From ChocPot-Mid sp043804925 (GTDB lineage: Bacteria > Bacteroidota > Ignavibacteria > Kapaibacteriales > UBA2268): a stretch of DNA of 64,000 nt. The stretch spans positions 1 to 64,000 of the forward strand of contig JAZDIP010000059.1 in NCBI GenBank assembly GCA_043804925.1, written 5' to 3'. This document shows, one piece after another, positions 45,620-55,404 of the stretch; the stretch's first letter is position 1, and every line of letters begins with the position of its first letter. The notes under the pieces were generated by a model. That model saw only the letters and a program-made list of their open reading frames with translations. It was not told the DNA's origin and ran no database searches. A program made the position numbers and the translations under genes.

Positions 45620-45843
45620 CATCCTTCGACAAGCTCAGGATGACAGTAGAGAGAACAATCCTGTTAAGGATTGAATATTTGGAAAATTGATAATAAATAA
45701 CATTCTTCGAGATGCTCAGGATGACAATAGAGAGAACAATTCTATTAATGATTGAGTATTTGGAAAATTGATAATAAATAACATTCTTCGAGATGCTCAG
45801 GGAGACAGCAAGGAAGACAATCGCTTGGCGATTGAATGTTAGT
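45620..45843. repeat. Three tandem 81-bp repeats with CTTCGA...CTCAGG and AATCnnnnGATTGAATATTTG modules
   Basis: Units begin at 45620, 45701 and 45782 with CATCCTTCGACAAGCTCAGG or CATTCTTCGAGATGCTCAGG. Each continues into a hairpin (AATCC-TGTTA-AGGATT, AATTC...GATT, AATCGC-TTG-GCGATT) followed by GATTGAATATTTGG. The third unit is shorter. A further CCTCTTCG...CGAAGAGG hairpin follows at ~45857-45885, before the OPT gene. Confidence 0.75.
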
Positions 45844-45943
45844 AAGAGAAAATTATCCTCTTCGGTTTTACCATATCGAAGAGGTTGAACGCATGAAAAT
45901 AGAAAATTGTAAGATTGAAAATTATAATATAGATGGAGAAATA

Positions 45944-47986
45944 ATGGAACAAATGGTAACAAAAAGCAGTTTACCGGAAAACGCATATAGAGAATTGGCT
46001 CATGGCGAATCCTATCGTCCGGTAATGTCTGCTGAATTCAAATTCAAAGAAGTAACCCCATGGTCAGTGGTTTGGGGCTTGTTTATGGCTGTTTTATTTT
46101 CTGCCGCAGCTGCTTATTCAGGATTGAAAATCGGGCAGGTGCTGGAAGCTGCTATACCAATTTCAATTATTGCTGTTGGTGCATCAACTTTTTTTAATAA
46201 AAAGAAAGCGCTTGGGCAAAATGTTATTATCCAGTCAATTGGTGCGAGTTCAGGGGTAGTTGTTGCAGGTGCAATATTTACGATACCGGCATTGTATATC
46301 CTTGGGTTGGATGTAAACTTTTTTCAAATTTTCTTTTCATCCCTCCTTGGTGGTTTTCTTGGGATTTTATTTTTGATTCCTTACAGAAAATATTTTGTCA
46401 AAGAGATGCACGGAAAATTTCCTTTCCCTGAAGCTACGGCAACTACTGAAATTTTAATAACAGGTGAAAAAGGTGGTTCTCAGGCAGGTGTTTTAATTGC
46501 CAGTGGCTTGGTTGGCGGAATATATGATTTTATGTTTCAATCTCTTGGTTTGTGGAAAGAGACAATAACATCTAAGATACTTCATATAAAGATTAGCAAT
46601 ATTGTGATTCCTATAGGTGAATACATTGCAGAAAAAGCAAAAATATTATTTACTTTTAATGTTAGTGCATTGATTGTTGGATTCGGATATCTGGTCGGCT
46701 TAAAATTTTCATTAATAATAGCGGTTGGCTCATTTTTATCTTGGTTTGTTTTGGTACCGCTTTTAAATGCTGTTGGCGGAATAGTTGCAGGACCAGACGG
46801 TACAAACTTTTTTGCATCTATGCCTGCTGAAGATATATTCAGAAACTACGTTAGGCACATTGGTATTGGCGGTATTGCTATGGCAGGTATCATCGGTATT
46901 TTGAAATCCTCAAAAATAATCGGTGGGGCATTTGCACTTGCTTTTAGTAGTATATTCGGCAGTAAAAAAGGAAAATCGGGCGACCAATTGAGGACGGATA
47001 AAGATATTAAAATCACATTCAATGTTCTGTTTATATTGCTTACAGCAATAGCAATATTTATTTTCTTTATACTCGGTTTGAATATTACTGCCTGGCAGGC
47101 AATTGTTGCTTTCTTTACGGTATTTATCATTGCGTTTCTATTCACTTCGGTTGCAGCTAATGCAATTGCAATTGTAGGTACAAATCCTGTTTCAGGCATG
47201 ACTTTAATGACATTGATTTTATCATCATTTATTTTGACAAGTGTTGGTTTGCAGGGTAATTCCGGTATGCTGGCGGCTATTGTTATTGGTGGAGTTGTTT
47301 GTACAGCACTTTCAATGTCGGGTGGCTTTATCACAGATTTAAAAATTGGTTACTGGTTGGGTTCTACACCTGTAAAACAGCAAAGTTGGAAATTTTTAGG
47401 AACGTTGGTTTCAGCTGCAACAGTAGGTATTGTCATTTATATATTGAATGACACATATGGATTTACCAAAACTGCTTTAACTCCCGACCCGATGATTGCT
47501 CCACAGGCAAATGCTATGGCTGCTGTTATTCAGCCATTGATGTCACCCGGTGCTCAGGTACATTGGATGCTTTATATTGTCGGTGCGGTAATAGCTATTT
47601 TAGTTAATTTTCTTGGTATTTCTCCATTGGCTTTTGCTTTAGGTATGTATCTCCCATTAGAATTGAACTCTCCTTTGCTTTTAGGCGGTATAATTTCTTA
47701 TTTTATTAAGAGAAGTAGTAAGGATGAAGGATTAGTTAAAGCAAGAGACCAGAGAGGAACACTGATTGCATCGGGATTTATTGCGGGTGCGGCGATATTT
47801 GGAGTTCTTGGAGCATTAATTAAATTTTCCCTGAAAGGTCTGAATATGACTGATATCAGGGTAGCATTAGGTACAGATTTATGGCCCGAAACCTGGGGTG
47901 CTGAGGTACTTGCTATTGTAATGTTTGCTGTTCTTATGGTTTATATGATTTGGCATATTATGAAAGCAAAACCGGAGAATGAATAA
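45944..47986 (+). CDS. OPT-family oligopeptide transporter
   Basis: The start at MEQMVTKSS is chosen because GGAG lies eight bases before it, and the 36 in-frame codons upstream are repeat sequence (MKIENCKIENYNID). The protein (~680 aa) has many membrane helices and the OPT phrases GLKIGQVLEAAIPISI, KFPFPEATATTEILITGE and NPVSGMTLMTLI. It probably imports small peptides by ion symport. Following pepT, which trims tripeptides, it suggests a peptide-use pair on the same strand, although a 450-base repeat region separates them. Confidence 0.88.
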   Translation: MEQMVTKSSLPENAYRELAHGESYRPVMSAEFKFKEVTPWSVVWGLFMAVLFSAAAAYSGLKIGQVLEAAIPISIIAVGASTFFNKKKALGQNVIIQSIGASSGVVVAGAIFTIPALYILGLDVNFFQIFFSSLLGGFLGILFLIPYRKYFVKEMHGKFPFPEATATTEILITGEKGGSQAGVLIASGLVGGIYDFMFQSLGLWKETITSKILHIKISNIVIPIGEYIAEKAKILFTFNVSALIVGFGYLVGLKFSLIIAVGSFLSWFVLVPLLNAVGGIVAGPDGTNFFASMPAEDIFRNYVRHIGIGGIAMAGIIGILKSSKIIGGAFALAFSSIFGSKKGKSGDQLRTDKDIKITFNVLFILLTAIAIFIFFILGLNITAWQAIVAFFTVFIIAFLFTSVAANAIAIVGTNPVSGMTLMTLILSSFILTSVGLQGNSGMLAAIVIGGVVCTALSMSGGFITDLKIGYWLGSTPVKQQSWKFLGTLVSAATVGIVIYILNDTYGFTKTALTPDPMIAPQANAMAAVIQPLMSPGAQVHWMLYIVGAVIAILVNFLGISPLAFALGMYLPLELNSPLLLGGIISYFIKRSSKDEGLVKARDQRGTLIASGFIAGAAIFGVLGALIKFSLKGLNMTDIRVALGTDLWPETWGAEVLAIVMFAVLMVYMIWHIMKAKPENE

Positions 47987-48324
47987 ATAGGAAAAAAAGA
48001 TAGAGGTCTTTAAATTTAGATATAAAGAAAATGATTTCATGAAACTCTAAATGTCGAAAAACCGTATAGGAGGATAGAGAAATTAGAGATAATCGCATAG
48101 CGATTGAATATTTGTAACAAAACGAATTGAATGGGTTGATCAACCATTCAGGGATAAAATATTTATTTTTAAGGAAATATTTTGGACTTTTTTTATTCAA
48201 TTAAGTTTTGGGTAAAAATAAGTTTTAAAAATTGTAACTTTAAAATTTGATTTTAAATTTTAAATTGAAAATTTTAAATTAGGAATAATCGCATAACGAT
48301 TGAATAAGTATATGAAAAATTTTA
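47987..48324. repeat. Repeat-bearing gap after the OPT gene
   Basis: The 338 bases contain AATCGCATAGCGATTGAATATTTG (48091 onward) and AATCGCATAACGATTGAATA (48287 onward), both versions of the hairpin module seen at 45819. There is also a GAATGGG-TTGATCAA-CCATTC palindrome at ~48128 that could terminate the OPT transcript, and TTTTAAATT words. No gene is visible. Confidence 0.55.
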
Positions 48325-49368
48325 ATGAGCGATAATACAAAAAAAATAATTAGATTCTCCATATCTTCAATTTTGATAATTGTATCGGTATGGTATGCCA
48401 CTCGTGATATTAATTTCACGAACCTTTGGCATATCCTTTTGAATGCTGATTATCTTTGGGTATTATTATCAATACCCGTTATACTCCTTTCGCATTGGAT
48501 ACGTGCAATGAGATGGAAGACAATGCTTGAACCGGCATTAAAAGTCAAGTCGGCTTCTACATGGAATCTTTTTTCTGCTGTTATGATTGGATATCTATTT
48601 AACTGTGTTTTACCACGGGGAGGTGAATTAATCAGACCTTATGTTTATGCTCGAAGAGAAAAAGTATCCTTTACAAGTACTTTTGCAACTATTATCGTTG
48701 AAAGAGTAATTGATGTTATTATTTTGGTTTTATTATTTGCTTTTGTATTCTTTTTTCTTAGCGACCAGATTGTTCAAGCCTTTGAAGAGAAGGTTGATGT
48801 CGTAAAAGTTATTTATGTTACTGGAATGATTTTATTTGTTGTAATTGCGAGTTTTTATCCTCCGGTTTTTCGTTTTTTAATAAGAATTGTCCTAAAACCA
48901 ATTTCGAAAAATTTCTATGATAAAATAAGCCAGCTTTTTGAGAAATTTTTAAAAGGATTTGCGATTATTAAATCACCCTCAAAATATTTGCAATTGAGCT
49001 TCGAATCTTTTGCCATTTGGTTTTGCTATACAGTGCCAATGTATTTGATGTTCTTTTCTTTTAACTTGCATACAACTGCAAATCTGGGCTTTTCTGATGC
49101 TATACTTCTAATTGTAATATCCGGTATTGGAACAACAATAGCTCCAACTCCCGGTGCTGTTGGTATTTACCATTACCTCATTCAAACAGCTATGGTAATG
49201 CTTTACGGAATGCAGAAAGAAGAAGCACTGGCTTACGCTACATTGACTCATGGTGTAAATTATTTGATACAGGTAATAGTCGGCGGTTTATTCTTTATGC
49301 GTGAAAATGTAAAGAAAATTCCTTTAAACGAGGTTGAACTGCCAAAAGACTCTTTAAACGGTACTTAG
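48325..49368 (+). CDS. Flippase-like LPG synthase transmembrane-domain protein
   Basis: This is an integral membrane protein of 347 residues with about eight helices. LSHWIRAMRWKTML, GYLFNCVLPRGGELIRPYV and TIAPTPGAVGIYHYL are characteristic of the lysylphosphatidylglycerol-synthase transmembrane (UPF0104/AglD-like) family. Members translocate or modify lipids. No synthetase domain is fused, so a flippase-like role is the usual inference. It ends 12 bases before the T9SS propeller gene. Confidence 0.85.
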   Translation: MSDNTKKIIRFSISSILIIVSVWYATRDINFTNLWHILLNADYLWVLLSIPVILLSHWIRAMRWKTMLEPALKVKSASTWNLFSAVMIGYLFNCVLPRGGELIRPYVYARREKVSFTSTFATIIVERVIDVIILVLLFAFVFFFLSDQIVQAFEEKVDVVKVIYVTGMILFVVIASFYPPVFRFLIRIVLKPISKNFYDKISQLFEKFLKGFAIIKSPSKYLQLSFESFAIWFCYTVPMYLMFFSFNLHTTANLGFSDAILLIVISGIGTTIAPTPGAVGIYHYLIQTAMVMLYGMQKEEALAYATLTHGVNYLIQVIVGGLFFMRENVKKIPLNEVELPKDSLNGT

Positions 49369-49380
49369 TGGATATTTGCC

Positions 49381-51201
49381 ATGAAGTTTATTGCCATAAT
49401 ATTTTTTTTTCTTCTCCCATTTACAGTATTTTCACGTAAAGAAGCGAATATCTGGTATTTTGGTAATAATGCAGGTTTAGATTTCAATAGCGGTCAACCG
49501 GTGGCTTTATTAGATGGTAAATTAAATTCAAATGAAGGTTGTGCAACAATCTCAGACAAAAACGGGAATCTCATATTTTATACTGATGGCGTAACTGTTT
49601 GGAATCGTAATCATGCTGTAATGCCAAATGGCAGCGGTTTAATGGGGCATAACAGTTCAACTCAATCAGCAGTTATTGTACCTGTTCCCGAATCCGGTAA
49701 TCTTTTTTACATTTTCACAGTTGATGATAAAGACAGATCAGGTGGTTTCAGATATTCTCTTGTAGATATGAGTCTTGATAATGGTCTTGGCGATGTTATT
49801 GCTGCAACTAAAAACGTTTTACTTTTTGCTCCTTCTGCCGAGAAAATAGCCGCTGTTAACAATTTCGACTGCTCCGGTGTTTGGGTAATGTCCCACGAAT
49901 GGAACAGCAATGTTTACAGAGCATATCTTGTTACTTCATCAGGTATTGATACTATGCCCGTAATAAGTAAAGTTGGAATTAAATATGAAGGCAGTGTGCA
50001 TAACAAAAAAGGTTACTTAAAAGCAAATACCGATGGTACAAAAATTGCCACCGCATCGGGATATACTGCTACTTTTGAATTGTTTGACTTTGACAATGTA
50101 ACCGGCGAACTTTCCAATCCTGTCAAGCTTGAATATTCAGACTGGGAAGCTTATGGAGTTGAATTTTCTCCCGATAGTAAAAAGCTCTATGCTTCCGCAA
50201 ATACTCGTTCTTTTTGGTGGTGGTCTGAAAATGAATTATGGCAGTTTAACATTGAATCAGGAAACCAGTCGCAAATACTTAACTCAAAAAGAACCATTGC
50301 AACTCAGAATTATTCTAATCAATACGGAGCATTACAACTTGCTACGAATGGAAAAATCTATGTTGCCCGCCAAAATTCCGGAACTGTTGGAGCAGTACAA
50401 AATCCTGATGAATTGGGGAGTAATTGTAACTATGTGAATAATGATGTTTTCCTCGAAGGTCGAACATGCGTATGGGGCTTGCCTTTTTTTATACAAAGTT
50501 ATTTTTATAATAACAGCTATATCTCCTTTCCGGAAATCAGGTCTAAAGTTGGCAACAAAAATGTACCTGTTAAATTGATTGCAAATCTAAATTGTGGTAA
50601 TACTGATACTTTGAAAGCAGGGTTTGATGCTACTGTCAGAATTGATGCAAAAGTTTATTATATTAAGTCTGTCGAAAACTGTAATTTAATAAGTAAAACA
50701 ATGGATAGAGACGGTTTCATGACTCTTCATCTTTCTGCTGAGAGTTTGCAGATTACATCTGAACCTCAGGTTTTAGCAACTCTTAGGGGAGATGTATTGC
50801 TTAGTATGGATAGCGATACAAGCATCCTTGATATTGTTGATTTCAATTGGACCGGAAATACTATTCATACTGAAAAACAAAACGGCAAAATTCTGGCTTA
50901 CGGAGTTTGTGTTCAGGACATTAGAAAAATTAAAAAAATCGAAGAAGAATCTTTGATTATTAATCCAAATCCGGCTGAAGATTTTATTGAGATTACTATA
51001 AAATCTTCAAATAACGAACCAAGAGACCTAACTATTTTTAATCAGCAGGGTATTGAAGTATGGCATTATGAATTGCATGAAAAATCCGGAAGTAATTTAA
51101 CTCATATATACCCCGATATAACAGATTTTCCATCAGGTGTTTATTTCGTCGAATTAAAAACCACTTATAATCGTATTATTGAAAAAATAATAGTGTATTA
51201 A
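49381..51201 (+). CDS. Secreted beta-propeller protein with T9SS sorting domain
   Basis: A short signal peptide precedes ANIWYFGNNAGLDFNSG, the usual opening of a Bacteroidota propeller family, followed by blades up to about residue 360 (GCATISDKNGNLIFYTDG, YGVEFSPDSKKLYAS, GALQLATNGKIYVA). A cohesin-like or Ig-like segment and a T9SS type A domain (INPNPAEDFIEI to FPSGVYFVELKTT) end the protein. It is predicted to be on the surface, with unknown ligand. Confidence 0.8.
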   Translation: MKFIAIIFFFLLPFTVFSRKEANIWYFGNNAGLDFNSGQPVALLDGKLNSNEGCATISDKNGNLIFYTDGVTVWNRNHAVMPNGSGLMGHNSSTQSAVIVPVPESGNLFYIFTVDDKDRSGGFRYSLVDMSLDNGLGDVIAATKNVLLFAPSAEKIAAVNNFDCSGVWVMSHEWNSNVYRAYLVTSSGIDTMPVISKVGIKYEGSVHNKKGYLKANTDGTKIATASGYTATFELFDFDNVTGELSNPVKLEYSDWEAYGVEFSPDSKKLYASANTRSFWWWSENELWQFNIESGNQSQILNSKRTIATQNYSNQYGALQLATNGKIYVARQNSGTVGAVQNPDELGSNCNYVNNDVFLEGRTCVWGLPFFIQSYFYNNSYISFPEIRSKVGNKNVPVKLIANLNCGNTDTLKAGFDATVRIDAKVYYIKSVENCNLISKTMDRDGFMTLHLSAESLQITSEPQVLATLRGDVLLSMDSDTSILDIVDFNWTGNTIHTEKQNGKILAYGVCVQDIRKIKKIEEESLIINPNPAEDFIEITIKSSNNEPRDLTIFNQQGIEVWHYELHEKSGSNLTHIYPDITDFPSGVYFVELKTTYNRIIEKIIVY

Positions 51202-51209
51202 GAAATTTA

Positions 51210-51977
51210 ATGATAATAATTAAGAAAAATATTTTAGTATTTACGATTGCCCTACTGTTTGTTCAGTTCTTTTGTAATGCTGATGAACTTGAAAACGAAT
51301 TAAGAAAAGTAAGAGATAAAATTGATGAATCCTATTTTTCTTTCGATGTTAATAAATGGAAATCCTTACTGAAAACTTCAATTGCTTTAAAAAAAGAATT
51401 TCCAAATGATTGGAGACCTTACTATTATTCCGGCTTGATTTGTCATCAAATCGGCAAGATTCTTTATCTACCCGATGCAGACAATGCATACAATTATTTT
51501 GACAAATCAGTTGATTATTTACTTGAAGCCAAAAAGAGAAATTACAATGCAGAAACTGCGGCTCTGCTTTCTTCGGCATATGGTAAAAAATCTTCTCTGT
51601 CAACATTAAAAGCAATTTATTACGGCATAAAAGCAAGGGATTATATTTATGATGCAAATGAAATTGAAAAATTGAATCCAAAGGTACTGCTTATAGCTGC
51701 GATTCATTTAATGCACACACCGGAGAGTTTTGGTGGTGACAAAAAGTGGGCTGAAGAGTTACTCAATCGTGCATTAAAATTGCTTTACAAACAAAACAGA
51801 GAAGATGACCTTTCAGTGAATTGGGCTAACGAAGCAGAGATTTACGCTTACTTTGCTCAGCTTGAAATTTTAAAAGAGAATAAGAGTAAAGCCAAACTTT
51901 TCATTGATAAAGCTCTCAAACTGGAACCAAACTACGGCTTCGTCTTATTCGACTTAATCCCGCAAATGGAGAAATAA
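51210..51977 (+). CDS. Exported TPR-like helical protein
   Basis: MIIIKKNILVFTIALLFVQF followed by CNADE gives a signal peptide. The 230-residue mature protein is all-helical with TPR-like pairs (WRPYYYSGLICHQIGKIL, NYFDKSVDYLLEAKKRN, YAYFAQLEILKENKSKAK...KALKLEPN). It begins eight bases after the propeller gene, so the two are probably co-transcribed. It is convergent with the ars operon. No specific family is recognised. Confidence 0.6.
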   Translation: MIIIKKNILVFTIALLFVQFFCNADELENELRKVRDKIDESYFSFDVNKWKSLLKTSIALKKEFPNDWRPYYYSGLICHQIGKILYLPDADNAYNYFDKSVDYLLEAKKRNYNAETAALLSSAYGKKSSLSTLKAIYYGIKARDYIYDANEIEKLNPKVLLIAAIHLMHTPESFGGDKKWAEELLNRALKLLYKQNREDDLSVNWANEAEIYAYFAQLEILKENKSKAKLFIDKALKLEPNYGFVLFDLIPQMEK

Positions 51978-51985
51978 AATTTCGA

Positions 51986-52654
51986 CTAATTTATAATTCT
52001 CCCATTTTCAATATGAATCCTAATATTCCCATACTCAGAAGCAGTTGGACTGTGTGTAACCATAGCAATTGTAATTTTATCCTCCATATTGATTTGTTTC
52101 AACACTTCCAATATTTCGACTGCTAATGCAGGATCGAGATTACCTGTCGGCTCATCGGCTAAAATCAGGTTAGGCTTATTAACTAACGCCCTTGCAATTG
52201 CAACTCTCTGTTGCTGTCCGGCTGATAGTTCTTTAGGTAAATGATTAATTCTATCCTTCAAACCAACTTTTTCGAGTAAGTGAGTTGCGTAATCGTCCCT
52301 TTTGCTTTCGCCGTTCTTATTTAAGGATAAAGGTATGAGAACATTGTTCAGGACGGACAAATATGGAATAAGACTGAAATTTTGCATGATAAAACCTATG
52401 TGTTTGCTTCTTATACCCGCTAACTGATTATCAGTTGCTGAATGTAGTTTGTAATCCTGGAATTTTATTGTTCCCGATGTAGGTCGAATTAATCCGGCAA
52501 GAAGTAAGAGTAATGTAGTTTTACCCGAACCCGATGGTCCTGTTATTGTAATAAAATCTCCCTCGCTAAAATTGATATTCACATCTTTTATTGCTTCTAC
52601 CAAACCATCTTTATGTTGATAAAATTTCGATAGTCCTTTTGTTTCTATTAACAT
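51986..52654 (-). CDS. ABC transporter ATP-binding protein, LolD/MacB-like, last gene of the ars operon
   Basis: All ABC motifs are present: Walker A GPSGSGKTTLL (39-49), the Q-loop in FIMQNFSL, the signature LSAGQQQRVAIARAL, and Walker B LILADEPTGNLD. The length of 222 residues and the sequence fit the LolD/MacB/FtsE class that works with FtsX-type permeases. It is separated by one base from such a permease. Its place as the ninth gene of an arsenic operon is unusual. Confidence 0.93.
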   Translation of the reverse strand: MLIETKGLSKFYQHKDGLVEAIKDVNINFSEGDFITITGPSGSGKTTLLLLLAGLIRPTSGTIKFQDYKLHSATDNQLAGIRSKHIGFIMQNFSLIPYLSVLNNVLIPLSLNKNGESKRDDYATHLLEKVGLKDRINHLPKELSAGQQQRVAIARALVNKPNLILADEPTGNLDPALAVEILEVLKQINMEDKITIAMVTHSPTASEYGNIRIHIENGRIIN

Positions 52655-52655
52655 G

Positions 52656-53873
52656 TTACGCCTCCTGCATTATTTTATATGGTTCAATTTTACCGGCTAA
52701 ATAGGCAGGGATAAGTGAACCTAAAAGAGAAATTAGTAAAGATATTAAAACAGACCAAAGCAAATAGATATAGATTGGTTCAATATTCAATCCGGCTAAT
52801 TGTGGACCAAGTACAACACCCGATAAAGTACCAACAATATAACCTAATATACCACCTATTATTCCAAGCAATGAAGCTTTAAGTAATAACAATTGATAAA
52901 TTTTACTTTTTGTAAAGCCAATCATCCTTAGCGTACCCAACTCTTTTTTACGTTCATTTACATTTGCCCAAATTGAGTTTCCAATTGAGATTGCACCAAC
53001 GAACAAAATAATGATTAGAAAAATTATCGAAATTTTATTCATCAATTGGTTTGTTTTTATTTGAGTTGAAACTATCTGACCGATTGTTGAAATTTTTGTA
53101 TCGGGTAAAATATTTCTGAGTTTTCCGAGTAAACCATCAGAAATAGCATTGCAACAGCCCATTATTTCAATAGCGCTGATTTGATTTTCAATACCTAATA
53201 ATGCTTGAACGGTATGTAGATGTGCAAATATTCTGTCATCGTCAATTGTGCCTGTTTCAGGAAGAACTTTTGCGACATGAAAGTCCTTTTCCTGAATTTT
53301 AACTATACTGTTTTCTTTAAGTTTCAATTTCTGAGCGATATTTGAACCTACAAGACAATCATCGTTTCCAATTGAATCAATTGCTTTACGCTGCAATTTT
53401 TCATCTTCATAACCAGAGGATTGATTCGCAGGATTTGCACCGCAAGACGCCTGAAGTTCACTTCCGGAAAGTCCGGCATTTTGCCATATAGGTTTTGATG
53501 CCAATTCATTCTTTGGTAGAATACCTGTTAATACTACACTTGTTTCTCCAACTTTTACTCTCCTTGTTACTTTAGGGGAAAGATTATCAACTCCTGCAAT
53601 AGTGGAAGTTACAATTCTTTCTACATATTCTTCCGGAAAAGTAGGAGCATCAATATCGGCAGAATAGTAATTATCCACGCTTGCTCCTTGAGGTAGAACC
53701 ATGATATTCGCCCCAAGATTATCTAAATTAACAGCTACGGCTTTTTCGGAAACAACTGCTACTGAACGTATTCCTACAATTACACCTATGCCTAATGTAA
53801 TAGCCAATAATGCAGTAATCAACTGAGACTTTCGATGCCAAAGCTCAATTAACACTAATTTGTATATTTTCAT
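52656..53873 (-). CDS. FtsX-like ABC permease, ars operon
   Basis: One N-terminal membrane helix (LITALLAITLGIGVIVGI) is followed by a ~230-residue periplasmic domain and three C-terminal helices with ELGTLRMIGFTKSKIY, as in FtsX/MacB/LolE permeases. The periplasmic domain has several cysteines (ELQASCGANP, NDDCLVGSNIA, EIMGCCNAISDG), including an adjacent Cys-Cys pair. In this genetic setting a thiol or metalloid ligand site is worth considering, though this is inference. It ends one base before its ATPase gene. Confidence 0.85.
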   Translation of the reverse strand: MKIYKLVLIELWHRKSQLITALLAITLGIGVIVGIRSVAVVSEKAVAVNLDNLGANIMVLPQGASVDNYYSADIDAPTFPEEYVERIVTSTIAGVDNLSPKVTRRVKVGETSVVLTGILPKNELASKPIWQNAGLSGSELQASCGANPANQSSGYEDEKLQRKAIDSIGNDDCLVGSNIAQKLKLKENSIVKIQEKDFHVAKVLPETGTIDDDRIFAHLHTVQALLGIENQISAIEIMGCCNAISDGLLGKLRNILPDTKISTIGQIVSTQIKTNQLMNKISIIFLIIILFVGAISIGNSIWANVNERKKELGTLRMIGFTKSKIYQLLLLKASLLGIIGGILGYIVGTLSGVVLGPQLAGLNIEPIYIYLLWSVLISLLISLLGSLIPAYLAGKIEPYKIMQEA

Positions 53874-53901
53874 AATCTAATTATCCATATATTTAACATA
53901 A

Positions 53902-54648
53902 CTATTTACCACAACCAGAGGGTCCACAACCCGGTCCACATCCACCTTTTGGAATTGCAGTAGCGGCAGTAGCCAATTTTTTTGCATCAGGTACAGTTGT
54001 TGCAGTGCCTGAAACTTGTCCCTGTTTATTGATTACTAAAACAACAGAAGATTTTGTTGATTTATCAATTCTAAGTTGCTCTAAAAAATTTGCTTCCTTT
54101 CTATCATCAATATTCACTTCAATTATTGTAGCAGTCACTCCGTCCTTTTTTAATATTGAAGATGCTTTTTTACACTCTGAGTAAACCTCAGAATAATCTT
54201 TTAATGTTTTTTTTGTGAACATCAAAATAGCAGGCTTACTGTCAGCTACAGAAGCGTAAACCTCTTCAAGTTTTGGTGAGGGTATCATCGAAACAAGGTT
54301 TTCTACAGTTAATCCTTGTAATTGTGAGCCGCCAACAACAGTGCCACTTTTAGCTACTACAAGTATCAAAGGTGACGGAGCTCCGGATAGACGATATTCT
54401 TGTATAAGTGACGAATTTGATGGATTTCCACGATCTAATTCTATAACAGTAGATTTTTTATATAATTTTTGAGCTTTTTTGGCTAAATTAAAGGCATCTT
54501 TATTTTCTTTATTACCTTTTTCGGTAACAACTAAAAAAACCACATTACCGGTTTTGTTAGCTTTATCGATATCCTGTTTAGTATCAGCATTTGATACGAC
54601 TGGTATTGATATTACTATCAATAAAATTAATATTATTAAGTTTTTCAT
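53902..54648 (-). CDS. Exported thioredoxin-fold-like protein with Cys-rich tail, ars operon
   Basis: A signal peptide (MKNLIILILLIVISIPVVSNA) precedes two similar ~110-residue halves, each with a thioredoxin-like strand-helix pattern (TGNVVFLVVTEKG and SKPAILMFTKKTL) but no CxxC in the usual place. The protein ends in GGCGPGCGPSGCGK, with cysteines at 237, 241 and 246, a likely metal or metalloid site. I do not recognise an established family. It lies 28 bases upstream of the permease and 42 bases downstream of the DUF1573 gene. Confidence 0.7.
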   Translation of the reverse strand: MKNLIILILLIVISIPVVSNADTKQDIDKANKTGNVVFLVVTEKGNKENKDAFNLAKKAQKLYKKSTVIELDRGNPSNSSLIQEYRLSGAPSPLILVVAKSGTVVGGSQLQGLTVENLVSMIPSPKLEEVYASVADSKPAILMFTKKTLKDYSEVYSECKKASSILKKDGVTATIIEVNIDDRKEANFLEQLRIDKSTKSSVVLVINKQGQVSGTATTVPDAKKLATAATAIPKGGCGPGCGPSGCGK

Positions 54649-54690
54649 TATTCACTCCATTTTTTATTAAAATACATTTAAATTATTTAG

Positions 54691-55377
54691 CTATTTTTTT
54701 TCTTTTGGAAATCTACCCCAAATCGAAATTTCAAAGGATTCCATCTCCTTATTATCTGTCTTAATTGAAACTTTACCTGATAAATTATTTGAATTCTTGG
54801 GAGTATATTTAATTTCAAGGATTAGTTCTTTTTGAGCTTTAATTACAGAATTCTTATTAATATTCAAAACTAAATCTTTCGGTTCAGTAATTATGTCTTT
54901 AATATGAATATCTTTATTAGTATTATTATTTATTGTAACACTTGATTGAGTTTCCTTGTCAAGTTCCAAATTCCCAAAGTTCAAAAATTTTCTTGAAAGT
55001 CCAATTGGACGGACAATGTCGGCTTTCAAAGTAAGATGCTTAATAGGTGCTTTTGGGTCGTTAGAATTAATTCTAATGGATTTTTGAACCGGTCCGTCAT
55101 TACTAACATTCAAAGTGATACTTAGTGTTGCAAATCCGTTTGGCTCAATATCGTTTTTGTCGAGAGGTGCAGTCGTGCAGCCACAACCCGGTTTTACTTC
55201 GGTAATTTTTAGTGTTTCATTTCCTTTATTGAAAATTTTAACCTTTGCTGTTAAGGATTTTCCTTTAGGGTCAATTTTACCCCAGTCATAAACGTCATTA
55301 CCCTCAATTTGTATTTGTGGCTGTGAATATGCGATTGCATATCCTAAAAGTATAATTATTATTGTCAGAATTCTCAT
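54691..55377 (-). CDS. DUF1573 protein, ars operon
   Basis: A signal peptide (MRILTIIIILLGYAIAYSQ) is followed by a DUF1573 Ig-like domain with the conserved VKPGCGCTT (Cys65, Cys67). A second Ig-like half follows (FLNFGNLELDKETQSSV). DUF1573 proteins are periplasmic and often found near redox or secretion genes; the CGC motif is conserved but its role is unknown. In this operon it is flanked by other cysteine-containing small proteins. Confidence 0.85.
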   Translation of the reverse strand: MRILTIIIILLGYAIAYSQPQIQIEGNDVYDWGKIDPKGKSLTAKVKIFNKGNETLKITEVKPGCGCTTAPLDKNDIEPNGFATLSITLNVSNDGPVQKSIRINSNDPKAPIKHLTLKADIVRPIGLSRKFLNFGNLELDKETQSSVTINNNTNKDIHIKDIITEPKDLVLNINKNSVIKAQKELILEIKYTPKNSNNLSGKVSIKTDNKEMESFEISIWGRFPKEKK

Positions 55378-55404
55378 GTTTGACTCCTTGATTTTCTTTA
55401 AATT

